From contig CAZCUN010000008.1 in the NCBI GenBank assembly GCA_964502215.1, forward strand, positions 1-64,000: a stretch of 64,000 bases of DNA, given 5' to 3'. Source of the stretch: JAALLB01 sp964502215 (GTDB taxonomy: Bacteria > Pseudomonadota > Alphaproteobacteria > Rhizobiales > Rhizobiaceae). The notes below the pieces were generated by a model, which saw nothing but the letters and a program-made list of their open reading frames with translations, had not been told where the DNA came from and did no database searches. A program made the position numbers and the translations under genes. Positions within the stretch are counted from its first letter, which is position 1. Each line of letters begins with the position of its first letter. Positions 27,575 through 35,938 of this stretch are shown piece by piece.

Positions 27575-28138
27575 TTAGACCTGCATGATTTCTGTTTCTT
27601 TAGCGCTTATGATTGTATCAACCTCTGCAATCATACCATCTGTAGATTTTTGAACCTGATCAGAAAACCCATGCGCATCATCTTCCCCAATGTCACCATC
27701 TTTTTGAGCTTTCTTGATAGCATCCATACCATCACGACGCACATGACGAATAGAAACACGTGTTGTTTCTGCATATTGATGAGCAATCTTTACAACTTCC
27801 TTGCGACGCTCTTCATTCATCTCAGGCATTGGAATGCGGAGATTTGTACCGTCCGTTACTGGATTAAGCCCAAGGTTGGATTCTCTAATTGCTTTTTCAA
27901 CAGCACCAACCATACCTTTATCCCAGACTTGAATAGCAATCATTCTAGGCTCAGGAACAGAAACTGTTCCAACTTGATTCATTGGCATTTGCTGGCCATA
28001 AGCATCAACCGTAATTGGATCAAGAATGTTTGCTGAGGCACGCCCTGTACGCAAACCTGCAAGGTCACTTTTTAAAGATGTTAAGGCGCCATCCATACGG
28101 CGGTTTAAATCAGCTAAATCAATAGGGCTATCAGACAT
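27575..28138 (-). CDS. frr: Ribosome recycling factor
   Basis: With EF-G, this factor splits post-termination ribosomes. The 187-residue protein is the usual length and has the typical LRTGRASANILDPI segment, PMNQVGTVSVPEPR, the hinge region with NLRIPMPEMNEERR, and the RHVRRDGMDAIKKAQKDGDI-like tail. It belongs to the rpsB-tsf-pyrH-frr-uppS-cdsA group found in most bacteria. Confidence 0.97.
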   Translation of the reverse strand: MSDSPIDLADLNRRMDGALTSLKSDLAGLRTGRASANILDPITVDAYGQQMPMNQVGTVSVPEPRMIAIQVWDKGMVGAVEKAIRESNLGLNPVTDGTNLRIPMPEMNEERRKEVVKIAHQYAETTRVSIRHVRRDGMDAIKKAQKDGDIGEDDAHGFSDQVQKSTDGMIAEVDTIISAKETEIMQV

Positions 28139-28162
28139 TCTTTTTTCCTGTTTCTTTTTAGA

Positions 28163-28885
28163 TTACTTGGCGGTTACCGTAGTTGAACGGCCCTCACCTT
28201 TCAATATATTTGCAAAACCACCTTTTTGAGAAAGTGAAAATACCACAACAGGTATATTTGCATCTTTTGTTAAACTTACCGCAGCTGCATCCATAACTTC
28301 AAGGCCACGGGATAATACTTCTGCATGTGTGATTGTATCAAATCGCTCTGCATTTGGGTCTTTTTGTGGATCTGCAGAATAAATACCATCGACTTGAGTT
28401 GCCTTCAGTAGTGCATCACATTGCATTTCGCAGGCACGTAAAGCGGCGGCTGTATCTGTTGTAAAATATGGATTACCTGTACCACCCGCAAAAATAACAA
28501 CCTTACCTTCCGCTTGATATTTTTCTGCCGCTCTTTGTGTAAAGGGTTCACAAACCTCTGCCATATCGATTGCTGATAAGACAACTGCTGGTACACCCAT
28601 ATCCACTAAAGCCATGCGTAGTGCAATTGCATTCATGACAGTCGCAAGCATTCCCATATGATCGCCAGAAACGCGGTCAGCACCTTTTGCAACTAACGCA
28701 ACTCCGCGGAATATATTGCCACCACCAACAACAAGGCCGACTTGTGCGCCAAGCTCTATGCCTTGTTTAATATCTGAGCAAATGCGGCCAACGGTTTCAG
28801 GGTCAATCCCAAAGCCAGTATCACCCATCATTGCTTCACCAGAGACTTTTAATAAGACTTTTTTATATTTCAGCGCTGCAGACAT
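28163..28885 (-). CDS. pyrH: UMP kinase
   Basis: PyrH phosphorylates UMP to UDP and is essential for pyrimidine nucleotide supply, linking to the CTP synthase encoded elsewhere in this window. The 240-residue hexameric kinase of the amino acid kinase fold shows LKVSGEAMMGD, VGLVVGGGNIFRG, the GDHMGMLATVMNA effector region, and FAGGTGNPYFTTDTAAALRA. It is part of the translation/envelope operon. Confidence 0.97.
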   Translation of the reverse strand: MSAALKYKKVLLKVSGEAMMGDTGFGIDPETVGRICSDIKQGIELGAQVGLVVGGGNIFRGVALVAKGADRVSGDHMGMLATVMNAIALRMALVDMGVPAVVLSAIDMAEVCEPFTQRAAEKYQAEGKVVIFAGGTGNPYFTTDTAAALRACEMQCDALLKATQVDGIYSADPQKDPNAERFDTITHAEVLSRGLEVMDAAAVSLTKDANIPVVVFSLSQKGGFANILKGEGRSTTVTAK

Positions 28886-28924
28886 GAATCACTTACCCAA
28901 TTAATTATTAATTTTGATACACGA

Positions 28925-28952
28925 AGGGCGTCCCGTTGTCACGAAACGCCCT
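28925..28952. other. Hairpin between tsf and pyrH
   Basis: Perfect 7-base arms, AGGGCGT at 28925-28931 and ACGCCCT at 28946-28952, form a stem with a 14-base loop in the 102-base gap. No T run follows on the minus (coding) strand, so it is more likely a pausing or RNA-processing element than a full terminator. Confidence 0.35.
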
Positions 28953-28987
28953 GCATAGTTTTTACTTAATTTTTTCGCAAAAAAGAA

Positions 28988-29908
28988 TTAGCTACCTTTC
29001 ATAGTAGCTGCAACTTCTGCTGCAAAATCTTCTTCTTCTTTTTCAACACCCTCACCAAGTGCTAATCGAATGAAGCCCTTCATCTCAATTGGCGCGCCTA
29101 CAGAACCTTCAGCCTCTTTCAAAGCTTGCTCTACAGTAATATCTGGATTGATAACGAAAGGCTGTGAAAGTAAAACACTTTCTTTGAAAAATCTTTTCAT
29201 CTTACCAACAACCATTTTCTCTGCAATTTCTTGCGGCTTGCCAGATTCTTTTGCTTCTTCAAGATAAACTGCTCGTTCACGATCTGCGACATCTGCAGGA
29301 ATTTCGTCCTCTTTCATTGCAAGTGGATTAGTCGCAGCGACGTGCATTGCGACTTGCTTACCAATTGCTGCAAGTGCGTCTGCGTCACCAGTAGACTCAA
29401 GTGCAACAAGTACACCGATTTTACCAATGCCATCTGCCGCAGCATTATGCATATAACTTGCAACAGCACCATTTGATACTTCAAGCTTTGCTGAACGACG
29501 TAAATTCATATTTTCGCCGATTGTACCAACAGCTTCAGTAATCGTATCAGCAACTGATTTTCCGCCCATATCAGCTGCAGAAACTGCCTCAACTGTTCCG
29601 TCAGTGGAAAGCGCTGTATTAGCAACACTGCGTACAAGATCTTGGAAGCCATCATTACGAGCAACAAAGTCTGTTTCCGAGTTTACTTCAACAACAGCAG
29701 CTGATGTGCCTGATGCAGCAATACCAACAAGACCTTCCGCAGCAACACGACCTGATTTCTTTTCAGCTTTTGCTATGCCTTTAGAGCGCAACCAGTCCAT
29801 TGCTGCATCCACATCACCACCGTTTTCGGTCAATGCGTTTTTGCAGTCCATCATGCCTGCGCCTGATTTTTCACGTAATTCTTTCACTAGAGCAGCTGTA
29901 ATAGCCAT
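28988..29908 (-). CDS. tsf: Elongation factor Ts
   Basis: EF-Ts exchanges GDP for GTP on EF-Tu. The 306-residue protein begins with the UBA-like domain LVKELREKSGAGMMDCKNAL, followed by VDAAMDWLRSKGIAKAEKKSGR-like core sequence and the NSETDFVARND motif, and ends with a dimerisation and coiled-coil region. AAGAGG precedes the ATG. It is downstream of rpsB across a hairpin-bearing gap of 114 bases. Confidence 0.98.
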   Translation of the reverse strand: MAITAALVKELREKSGAGMMDCKNALTENGGDVDAAMDWLRSKGIAKAEKKSGRVAAEGLVGIAASGTSAAVVEVNSETDFVARNDGFQDLVRSVANTALSTDGTVEAVSAADMGGKSVADTITEAVGTIGENMNLRRSAKLEVSNGAVASYMHNAAADGIGKIGVLVALESTGDADALAAIGKQVAMHVAATNPLAMKEDEIPADVADRERAVYLEEAKESGKPQEIAEKMVVGKMKRFFKESVLLSQPFVINPDITVEQALKEAEGSVGAPIEMKGFIRLALGEGVEKEEEDFAAEVAATMKGS

Positions 29909-29990
29909 TTTAGCCTCTTTTCTGGTTTTAAAACCATTTATACGGGAAGTACATCACTAGCCCGCTTATTGTCATAATATAGGAATGAAT

Positions 29991-30013
29991 GGCTCGCCAA
30001 TAAAGAGCGAGCC
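29991..30013. other. Hairpin between rpsB and tsf
   Basis: GGCTCGC (29991-29997) and GCGAGCC (30007-30013) form a perfect 7-bp stem with a nine-base loop directly after the rpsB stop. There is no T run on the minus strand, which suggests partial attenuation or mRNA processing between rpsB and tsf. Confidence 0.4.
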
Positions 30014-30022
30014 AAGTTTTGC

Positions 30023-31123
30023 TTAGCCTTTTGCTAGTTCAGTAGCTTGACCAATCCAGTTATCGCGTTCGATGCGACCTTTAAAGCTCAAACGATCGTC
30101 TACCATATCGATTTGCTCTTTTGTAAAGGCTGCAACTTGAGCAAACTTAGTAATACCAAGATCGTGCAATTTACCTTCAAGAACCGGACCAACGCCTGAA
30201 ATCTGCTTAAGATCATCTGGCTCACCTTCAGGTTTGGCAAATAATGCGTCACCTTCTGGAGCAGCAGCTGGTGCTGGTGCTGGTTCAGGTGCTGGCGCAG
30301 GCTCAGGTGTAGGTTCTGGAGCAGGTGCAGCTTCAACAACTGGTGCTGGTGCAGGCTCAGGAGCTGCTGCTGCAAGTGTCTCTTCGATCGGCGCCTCAAC
30401 TGCCGCACCTAGATCCACGCCTGATGAACCTTGCTGACGTGCAATACCATCAATGGCTGCTTTAGCAATTAAGTCGCAGTAAAGCGAAATTGCGCGAGCG
30501 GCGTCATCATTACCTGGAATTGGGTAATCAACATTATCTGGATCACAGTTACTATCAAGAATAGCAACAACTGGAATGCTAAGCTTCTTAGCTTCCTGCA
30601 AAGCAATCGATTCTTTGTTGGTATCAACGATAAATAGAATATCAGGTGTTCCACCCATATCTTTAATACCGCCAAGTGCACGTTCAAGCTTATCGCTTTC
30701 ACGCGTAAGCATTAGGCGTTCTTTCTTAGTTAGTGAAGCAGCTGCATCACCGCCCAAAATACCTTCAAGTTCACGTAAGCGCTTGATTGATTTTGAAATC
30801 GTATTCCAGTTGGTAAGCATACCGCCCAACCAACGTGCGTTTACATAGTATTGAGCTGAACGCTTAGCAGCATCTGAAATGATTTCTGATGCTTGGCGTT
30901 TTGTGCCAACAAACAAAAGACGTCCGCCGCCTGCAACTGTATCTGATACAACTTTTAGAGCCTGATCCAAAAGTGGAACAGTTTGCGAAAGGTCGATGAT
31001 GTGAATATTATTACGTGAACCGTAAATATAACGATCCATTTTAGGGTTCCAGCGTGATGTCTGGTGACCGAAGTGCGCGCCTGCTTCTAGCAGTTGACGC
31101 ATGCTGTAATCTGGCAATGCCAT
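30023..31123 (-). CDS. rpsB: Ribosomal protein S2 with C-terminal helix-hairpin-helix-like extension
   Basis: S2 is a late-assembling protein of the small ribosomal subunit. Residues 1 to about 235 are a normal S2 (MRQLLEAGAHFGHQTSRWNPKM, NNIHIIDLSQT, RWLGGMLTNW, VVAILDSNCDP). The protein continues to 366 residues, about 110 more than usual: a linker of about 65 residues made almost only of Ala, Pro and Glu, then a module of about 65 residues beginning DDLKQISGVGPVLEGKL and containing SFKGRIERDNWIGQA. The same module ends three other proteins in this window. An AAAGGAG ribosome-binding site precedes the ATG. The linker would let the module move freely on the ribosome surface; what it binds is unknown. 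Confidence 0.96.
   Translation of the reverse strand: MALPDYSMRQLLEAGAHFGHQTSRWNPKMDRYIYGSRNNIHIIDLSQTVPLLDQALKVVSDTVAGGGRLLFVGTKRQASEIISDAAKRSAQYYVNARWLGGMLTNWNTISKSIKRLRELEGILGGDAAASLTKKERLMLTRESDKLERALGGIKDMGGTPDILFIVDTNKESIALQEAKKLSIPVVAILDSNCDPDNVDYPIPGNDDAARAISLYCDLIAKAAIDGIARQQGSSGVDLGAAVEAPIEETLAAAAPEPAPAPVVEAAPAPEPTPEPAPAPEPAPAPAAAPEGDALFAKPEGEPDDLKQISGVGPVLEGKLHDLGITKFAQVAAFTKEQIDMVDDRLSFKGRIERDNWIGQATELAKG
30250..30365 (-). repeat. Low-complexity Ala-Pro-Glu linker coding tract in rpsB
   Basis: An imperfect short-period repeat (GGTGCTGGTGC-like units on the plus strand) encodes alternating Ala, Pro and Glu residues joining the S2 core to its C-terminal module. Such tracts readily vary in copy number by slippage. 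Confidence 0.6.
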
Positions 31124-31324
31124 GTGGTATTTCTCCTTTACCGGTTTAACCTCCGCAGGGAATGAAAAGCATATGCTCTCACCGGAACGCCTTCTTTATT
31201 GGGAGCATTCTCTTATAATTTTGACGAACTGCCAAAATGGAAAAAACTACCTATGACCAATGCCAAATTCAGGGGCTGAGGGCCAAAGCGCAATCCTGCG
31301 TGTGGAATGATGCGGTTTATAGCT

Positions 31325-31362
31325 GAAAATTGGGGTTTGTAAAGGGGGAATTTATACCCCAA
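31325..31362 (-). terminator. Probable terminator of dnaE
   Basis: On the minus strand TTGGGGT and ACCCCAA form a perfect 7-bp stem (plus positions 31356-31362 and 31330-31336) followed by TTTTC, 22 bases after the dnaE stop. The loop is long (19 bases), so strength is uncertain. The remaining bases up to 31383 and down to 31124 should hold the rpsB promoter and leader. Confidence 0.5.
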
Positions 31363-31383
31363 AATCAGTTTAGCTTTTAGGCT

Positions 31384-34300
31384 TTAAACCAATTCAACAT
31401 CCAACACACCTGGCACTGCTTTCATGGCACTTTGGAGCTGAGAAGAGACTGTAAAGCGTTCTTTGAGTTGCACCTCAACTTCTCGTGCTCCGTTGCTTTG
31501 CACAACAACAAAAGAAACACGACTATTACCGCGTTTGGTAAGTAAAGGAGATAGATTTTTAACGGGCGAATGATCTCGTAAAAAGATTGTTAAATCGCGT
31601 TGTTCTCGCGATGCTGCTTTTTCTAAAGATTCGACACTTTGTATACGAATGCTTATTCCTTCAGGCCGCATATCAGCGCCAGCAAGCAGAATGACAGACT
31701 TACCCACTTGAAGATCATCCCTAAATCGGTTCAAGGCTTCTTCAAATATAACCGCTTCATACTGGCCTGATGGATCAGAGATCATGATAATCCCCATGGC
31801 TTTACCTTGGCGGGTTTTGCGTTCTTGTTTGCCTGTAATTGTTCCAGCGAGACGCCCTGCCGTTGCGCCATTTCGAACAGATGTTTCAAACTCTGCATAA
31901 AGTTGAACGCGCATTTTAGTAAGCATATCACGAAACTCATCTAATGGATGCGCGCTTAGGTAAAAGCCAACAGCACCAAATTCGCGATTAAGCTTTTCGC
32001 TTGCACTCCAGGCTTCACACAATGGCATTTCGATTTTTTCGCTTTCACCGCCTGCCGCCTCACCGAACATATCATTTTGACCTGTTTCACGGTTCTGCGC
32101 AGTGCGGCTTGCGTGAGCTACTAAACGCTCTAATCCTGCTAACATGCGTTCTCGCGAATAATCAAAACAATCAAATGCTCCAGCACAAATTAAGTTTTCT
32201 AACGTGCGTTTATTGACCTGACGAATGTCGATACGAGAAAAGAAATCTTCAATGGATTTATAGTCACCATTCTCAAGGCGCTCTGAAACGATTGTTTGTA
32301 CAGCTCCCTCGCCTACGCCTTTTATAGCGGCCAGCGCATAATAAATTTTACCTTCACTTACCTCAAACCCAACCCCTGATGTTTGAACAGATGGTGGTAC
32401 TACAGTAATTTCTTGGGCTTCTGCATCTTGATAAAAGATACTGAGTTTTTCTGTATTACCCAAATCAAGTTGCATAGAACCTGCCAAAAACTCAACGGGG
32501 TAATTACAGCGCAAATATGCTGTTTGATATGATACAAGTGCATAAGCAGCGGCATGAGATTTGTTAAAGCCATAATTTGCAAACTTGGCTAGAAGGTCAA
32601 AGATTACATTAGCCTCGCCATTTTTAAGCCCCCGCTCTACAGCGCCATCAACGAAACGTACACGCTGCGCCTCCATTTCAGAGGCAATCTTCTTACCCAT
32701 AGCACGGCGTAACAAATCCGCTTCGCCTAGTGAATATCCAGAAAGAATTTGCGCGATTTGCATTACTTGTTCCTGATAAATAATCACGCCATAGGTTTCT
32801 TTTAAAACACCTTCGATTTTCTCGTGATAATAATCAGGCACCTCATCGCCTTGCTTACGCGCATTATAGGTCGGGATATTATCCATTGGGCCGGGGCGAT
32901 ATAAAGCAACAAGTGCGATGATATCTTCAAAACGGTCAGGCTTCATACCAATCAGCGCTTTACGCATACCTTGGCTCTCTAGTTGGAAAACCCCAACTGT
33001 TTCGCCGCGTGTTAGCATTTCGTAAGATTTAGCATCATCAATCGGGATATGCGCCAAATCTACTTTCGTGCCACTTTGCGCTATAAACTCTACGGCTTTT
33101 TCAAGTACAGTGAGTGTCTTAAGACCTAGAAAGTCAAACTTGACCAGCCCAGCCTGTTCAACCCATTTCATATTATATTGCGTCACTGGCATTTCTGAAC
33201 GAGGATCACGGTAAAGCGGCACAAGTTCATCCAGCTTACGGTCACCAATAACAATTCCGGCGGCATGCGTAGAGGCGTGGCGATACAACCCTTCTAGGCG
33301 TTTTGAAATATCAAAAAGTTTGGCAACAATTTCTTCTTCTTTGGCAGCTTCTTGCAAACGCGGTTCGCCATCAATTGCTTCCACCAAAGTTGTGGGGTTT
33401 GCAGGATTGTTAGGCACCATTTTCGTTAGGCGATCTACTTGGCCATATGGCATTTGTAAAACGCGACCAACATCGCGTAATACAGCGCGGGCTTGAAGCG
33501 TTCCAAAGGTAATAATCTGCGCTACTTGTTCAGAGCCATATTTTTGTTGAACATATTTGATAACTTCTTCACGACGTTCTTGGCAAAAATCGATATCGAA
33601 GTCAGGCATTGAAACACGTTCTGGATTAAGAAAACGCTCAAATAGAAGCGAGAATTGCATCGGATCTATATCTGTAATCGTTAGCGCCCAAGCAACTAAA
33701 GACCCTGCACCAGAACCACGACCAGGGCCAACTGGAATATCTTGCTCTTTTGCCCATTTGATAAAGTCTGCAACAATTAGGAAATACCCTGGAAAGCCCA
33801 TCTGCTGAATGACATTTAATTCAAAGGCCAAGCGTTCATCATAGTCTTTAGCGGTATAGCCTTCTGCAATCGGATATTTTTTAAGTCGGTCTATAAGCCC
33901 AGCTTCGGCTTGGCGGTGTAATTCATCATACTCAGCTTTTAAGGCAACCTCAGGTGCTGCATCTTCTTCACTTTCAGTAAAGCGCGGCAAGATTGGGTCT
34001 GTCGTTGTTTCTCTAAATGTAATTCTTTTGCTGATTGTGATCGTATTTTCAATGGCTTCAGGTAGGTCATTGAATAATTGATTCATCTCCGCTTGAGACT
34101 TGAAATAATGGTCTTGAGTGAGCCTGCGCCTGTCTTCCATATTCACGACAGCACTTTCAGCAATGCAAATTAATGCGTCATGCGCTTCATAGTCATCGCG
34201 TTTTGGAAAATATGGCTGATTGGTTGCCACCAATGCAATATCTTCTTCATAAGCGATTTCCAAGAGTGTTTTTTCAACGTTTTTATCATAGCCAGTATGA

Positions 34301-34908
34301 CGCTGTAGTTCTAGGTATAGACGGTTATCATAAATGGCTTGAAGCGTCTTGATACGCGTTTGTGCATCATCCTGGCGCCCTTCTTGCACTAGCTTGTTGA
34401 TTGGCCCTTCGGAAGAAGCGGTTAAGCAAATTATACCTGCGTTAAGTCTTGATATATCATCAAGTGTCACATGCGGTAAATCACTATCGCCACTTTCGAC
34501 GTGCGCTTTACTGACAAGTTTCTTTAGATTAGAGAAACCGTCATCATTCATGGCTAAGAAAACAAGATATGGAAAATCAACAAAACCAGAACGCGGCACA
34601 TGATCGTTTCCATCATCAAAATTGACAGCTAATTTACAGCCCATTATTGGCTGAAGGCCTTCTTTAATGGCTTTTTCTGAAAACTCTAACGCGCCAAACA
34701 TATTGTTACGGTCAGTGACGGCAACAGCAGGTTGGTTATCAGCAACCGCTAAATCCATAACCTTCTTTAAAGGCAAAGCACTTTCAAGTAAGGAAAAAGC
34801 AGAATGAACATGAAGATGAACAAAGCTAGTTTTAGCATTGCTATCTGCTTGAGAACCAGTATCACCTGCTAATGCGGCATGCAGATTTTTTGTTGCGCTT
34901 GAAGCCAT
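31384..34908 (-). CDS. dnaE: DNA polymerase III alpha subunit
   Basis: DnaE is the replicative polymerase subunit. The 1174-residue protein is full length: PHP domain at about residues 28-95 (FVHLHVHSAFSLLESALPL), palm with GPGRGSGAGSLVAWAL and the metal-binding PDFDIDFCQERR, a long thumb and fingers region with NYGFNKSHAAAYALVSYQTA, a tandem HhH region, and an OB-fold domain near 1010-1090. This is the replicative DnaE1 type; no imuA or imuB is nearby. The ATG has no strong ribosome-binding site. Upstream lie a terminator and a small SOS-controlled gene, so some dnaE transcription could be damage-inducible by read-through. Confidence 0.97.
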   Translation of the reverse strand: MASSATKNLHAALAGDTGSQADSNAKTSFVHLHVHSAFSLLESALPLKKVMDLAVADNQPAVAVTDRNNMFGALEFSEKAIKEGLQPIMGCKLAVNFDDGNDHVPRSGFVDFPYLVFLAMNDDGFSNLKKLVSKAHVESGDSDLPHVTLDDISRLNAGIICLTASSEGPINKLVQEGRQDDAQTRIKTLQAIYDNRLYLELQRHTGYDKNVEKTLLEIAYEEDIALVATNQPYFPKRDDYEAHDALICIAESAVVNMEDRRRLTQDHYFKSQAEMNQLFNDLPEAIENTITISKRITFRETTTDPILPRFTESEEDAAPEVALKAEYDELHRQAEAGLIDRLKKYPIAEGYTAKDYDERLAFELNVIQQMGFPGYFLIVADFIKWAKEQDIPVGPGRGSGAGSLVAWALTITDIDPMQFSLLFERFLNPERVSMPDFDIDFCQERREEVIKYVQQKYGSEQVAQIITFGTLQARAVLRDVGRVLQMPYGQVDRLTKMVPNNPANPTTLVEAIDGEPRLQEAAKEEEIVAKLFDISKRLEGLYRHASTHAAGIVIGDRKLDELVPLYRDPRSEMPVTQYNMKWVEQAGLVKFDFLGLKTLTVLEKAVEFIAQSGTKVDLAHIPIDDAKSYEMLTRGETVGVFQLESQGMRKALIGMKPDRFEDIIALVALYRPGPMDNIPTYNARKQGDEVPDYYHEKIEGVLKETYGVIIYQEQVMQIAQILSGYSLGEADLLRRAMGKKIASEMEAQRVRFVDGAVERGLKNGEANVIFDLLAKFANYGFNKSHAAAYALVSYQTAYLRCNYPVEFLAGSMQLDLGNTEKLSIFYQDAEAQEITVVPPSVQTSGVGFEVSEGKIYYALAAIKGVGEGAVQTIVSERLENGDYKSIEDFFSRIDIRQVNKRTLENLICAGAFDCFDYSRERMLAGLERLVAHASRTAQNRETGQNDMFGEAAGGESEKIEMPLCEAWSASEKLNREFGAVGFYLSAHPLDEFRDMLTKMRVQLYAEFETSVRNGATAGRLAGTITGKQERKTRQGKAMGIIMISDPSGQYEAVIFEEALNRFRDDLQVGKSVILLAGADMRPEGISIRIQSVESLEKAASREQRDLTIFLRDHSPVKNLSPLLTKRGNSRVSFVVVQSNGAREVEVQLKERFTVSSQLQSAMKAVPGVLDVELV

Positions 34909-34989
34909 TCTATATTCGAATCCATATTAGACGACCAGTATAAACTGGAGAATATTAAGTGTCTAAAATTTGTGACTAGGATTCAAGCT

Positions 34990-35021
34990 TAAAGAAAATT
35001 AGCCCCCTGAAATTAGAGGGC
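34990..35021 (-). terminator. Terminator of the SOS-type microprotein gene
   Basis: On the minus strand GCCCTCT and AGGGGGC (plus 35015-35021 and 35002-35008) pair with one T-G wobble and are followed by TAATTTTCTTT. It begins seven bases after the microprotein stop codon, so this short gene is a transcription unit of its own. Confidence 0.65.
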
Positions 35022-35027
35022 AAAGCA

Positions 35028-35126
35028 CTAGGCTACGAATTTAATTATTTCACCCCAAGTAAACATCGTGGTTAAAAATAATGAAATGGTTACTAATGAA
35101 GCAAGATCTCTAAATGATACGTACAT
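35028..35126 (-). CDS. 32-residue SOS-controlled single-span membrane microprotein
   Basis: This is a 32-codon gene too short for routine ORF calling. The start ATG (35126-35124) has AGGAG seven bases upstream and the stop is TAG. The peptide has a short polar N-terminus with Arg6 and Asp7, one hydrophobic helix from about residue 8 to 23 (LASLVTISLFLTTMF), then Trp24, Gly25, Glu26 and a short tail ending KFVA. The promoter upstream has a perfect TTGACA overlapped by two perfect GTTC-N7-GTTC LexA boxes, and a terminator follows. Caulobacter SidA, a 29-residue single-span SOS division inhibitor that binds FtsW/FtsN, is the closest known analogue by size, topology and control; sequence homology is not claimed. 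It could instead be a membrane toxin or a leader peptide for dnaE. Confidence 0.72.
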   Translation of the reverse strand: MYVSFRDLASLVTISLFLTTMFTWGEIIKFVA

Positions 35127-35170
35127 GGAACAACTCCTGAAACAATTTTGTTCTCATTACAATGCGTAAT

Positions 35171-35196
35171 GTTCTTACTATGTTCCATTTTTGTTC
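35171..35196 (-). promoter_or_regulatory. Two overlapping perfect SOS boxes (LexA operators)
   Basis: Three GTTC words at 35171-35174, 35182-35185 and 35193-35196 are each separated by exactly seven bases, giving two perfect GTTC-N7-GTTC operators that share the middle word. They lie 45-70 bases before the microprotein ATG and cover the spacer and -10 region of its promoter. Confidence 0.85.
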
Positions 35197-35207
35197 TTTT
35201 TTGTCAA
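35178..35207 (-). promoter_or_regulatory. Promoter of the SOS-type microprotein
   Basis: On the minus strand a perfect -35 TTGACA (plus 35202-35207) is followed after 19 bases by CATAGT (4 of 6 to TATAAT, plus 35178-35183). The elements enclose the SOS boxes, the arrangement expected for LexA repression. The whole 328-base gap between dnaE and lolD is thus explained by the microprotein unit, apart from short spacers at both ends. Confidence 0.55.
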
Positions 35208-35236
35208 TAGAAAAGGAACAAATTTAGAGAAAACCT

Positions 35237-35938
35237 TTATTCTTTAGTAATATCAACAACTTGCCCACCTTCTAAAGTAACTGTTCTGTCCATTTTTGCC
35301 GCTAAATCATGATTATGAGTAGCAATTAATGCTGATAATCCAGTTTGACGCACCAAAGATTGCAATGTTGCAAAAACGTGATCCGCCGTTTCAGGGTCGA
35401 GATTACCAGTTGGTTCATCAGCTAAAAGCAAGGATGGTGCATTGGCGACAGCTCTAGCAATCGCAACACGTTGTTGTTCACCGCCTGATAATTCTGAAGG
35501 CCGATGATCTGCTCTTTGTCCAATTTTCATATACTCAAGCAATTCACTTGCACGTTTATACGCAACTTTTTTATCACGCCCTCTTATCATCTGAGGTATC
35601 ATAAGATTTTCTGCGGCACTAAATTCTGGCAAAAGATGGTGAAATTGATAGACAAACCCAATTGCCGTTCTACGCAATGCTGTGCGAGAGGCATCATCCA
35701 TCTTAGCGGTTGATTGCCCCTTAATAAAAACATCGCCCCCATCTGGGCGTTCAAGCAATCCTGCTGAATGTAACAAGGTAGATTTACCCGTACCAGAAGG
35801 TGCAATCAGAGCGACCATCTCACCCGCTTTTATCTGTAGATCAGCGTCCTTTAAAACTGTAAGCGCATGCTTACCATCACCATAGGTGCGCTCAAGTGCT
35901 GAAATATTGAGAACCACGGCCTCGTCCTCTTTACTCAT
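35237..35938 (-). CDS. lolD: Lipoprotein-releasing system ATP-binding protein LolD
   Basis: LolD is the ATPase of the LolCDE complex, which lifts outer-membrane-bound lipoproteins out of the inner membrane to the chaperone LolA. The 233-residue protein has Walker A APSGTGKST, the Q-loop in YQFHHLLPEFSAAEN, the signature LSGGEQQRVAIARA, Walker B LLLADEPTGNLD and the H-loop in IATHNHDLA. It overlaps lolC by eight bases. Confidence 0.95.
   Translation of the reverse strand: MSKEDEAVVLNISALERTYGDGKHALTVLKDADLQIKAGEMVALIAPSGTGKSTLLHSAGLLERPDGGDVFIKGQSTAKMDDASRTALRRTAIGFVYQFHHLLPEFSAAENLMIPQMIRGRDKKVAYKRASELLEYMKIGQRADHRPSELSGGEQQRVAIARAVANAPSLLLADEPTGNLDPETADHVFATLQSLVRQTGLSALIATHNHDLAAKMDRTVTLEGGQVVDITKE

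Noticed and set aside
27437..28036. A 199-residue plus-strand reading frame across frr and uppS
   Set aside because: It is the opposite strand of two certain genes, its protein is rich in Cys, His, Asn and Ile with no sensible pattern, and it has no ribosome-binding site.
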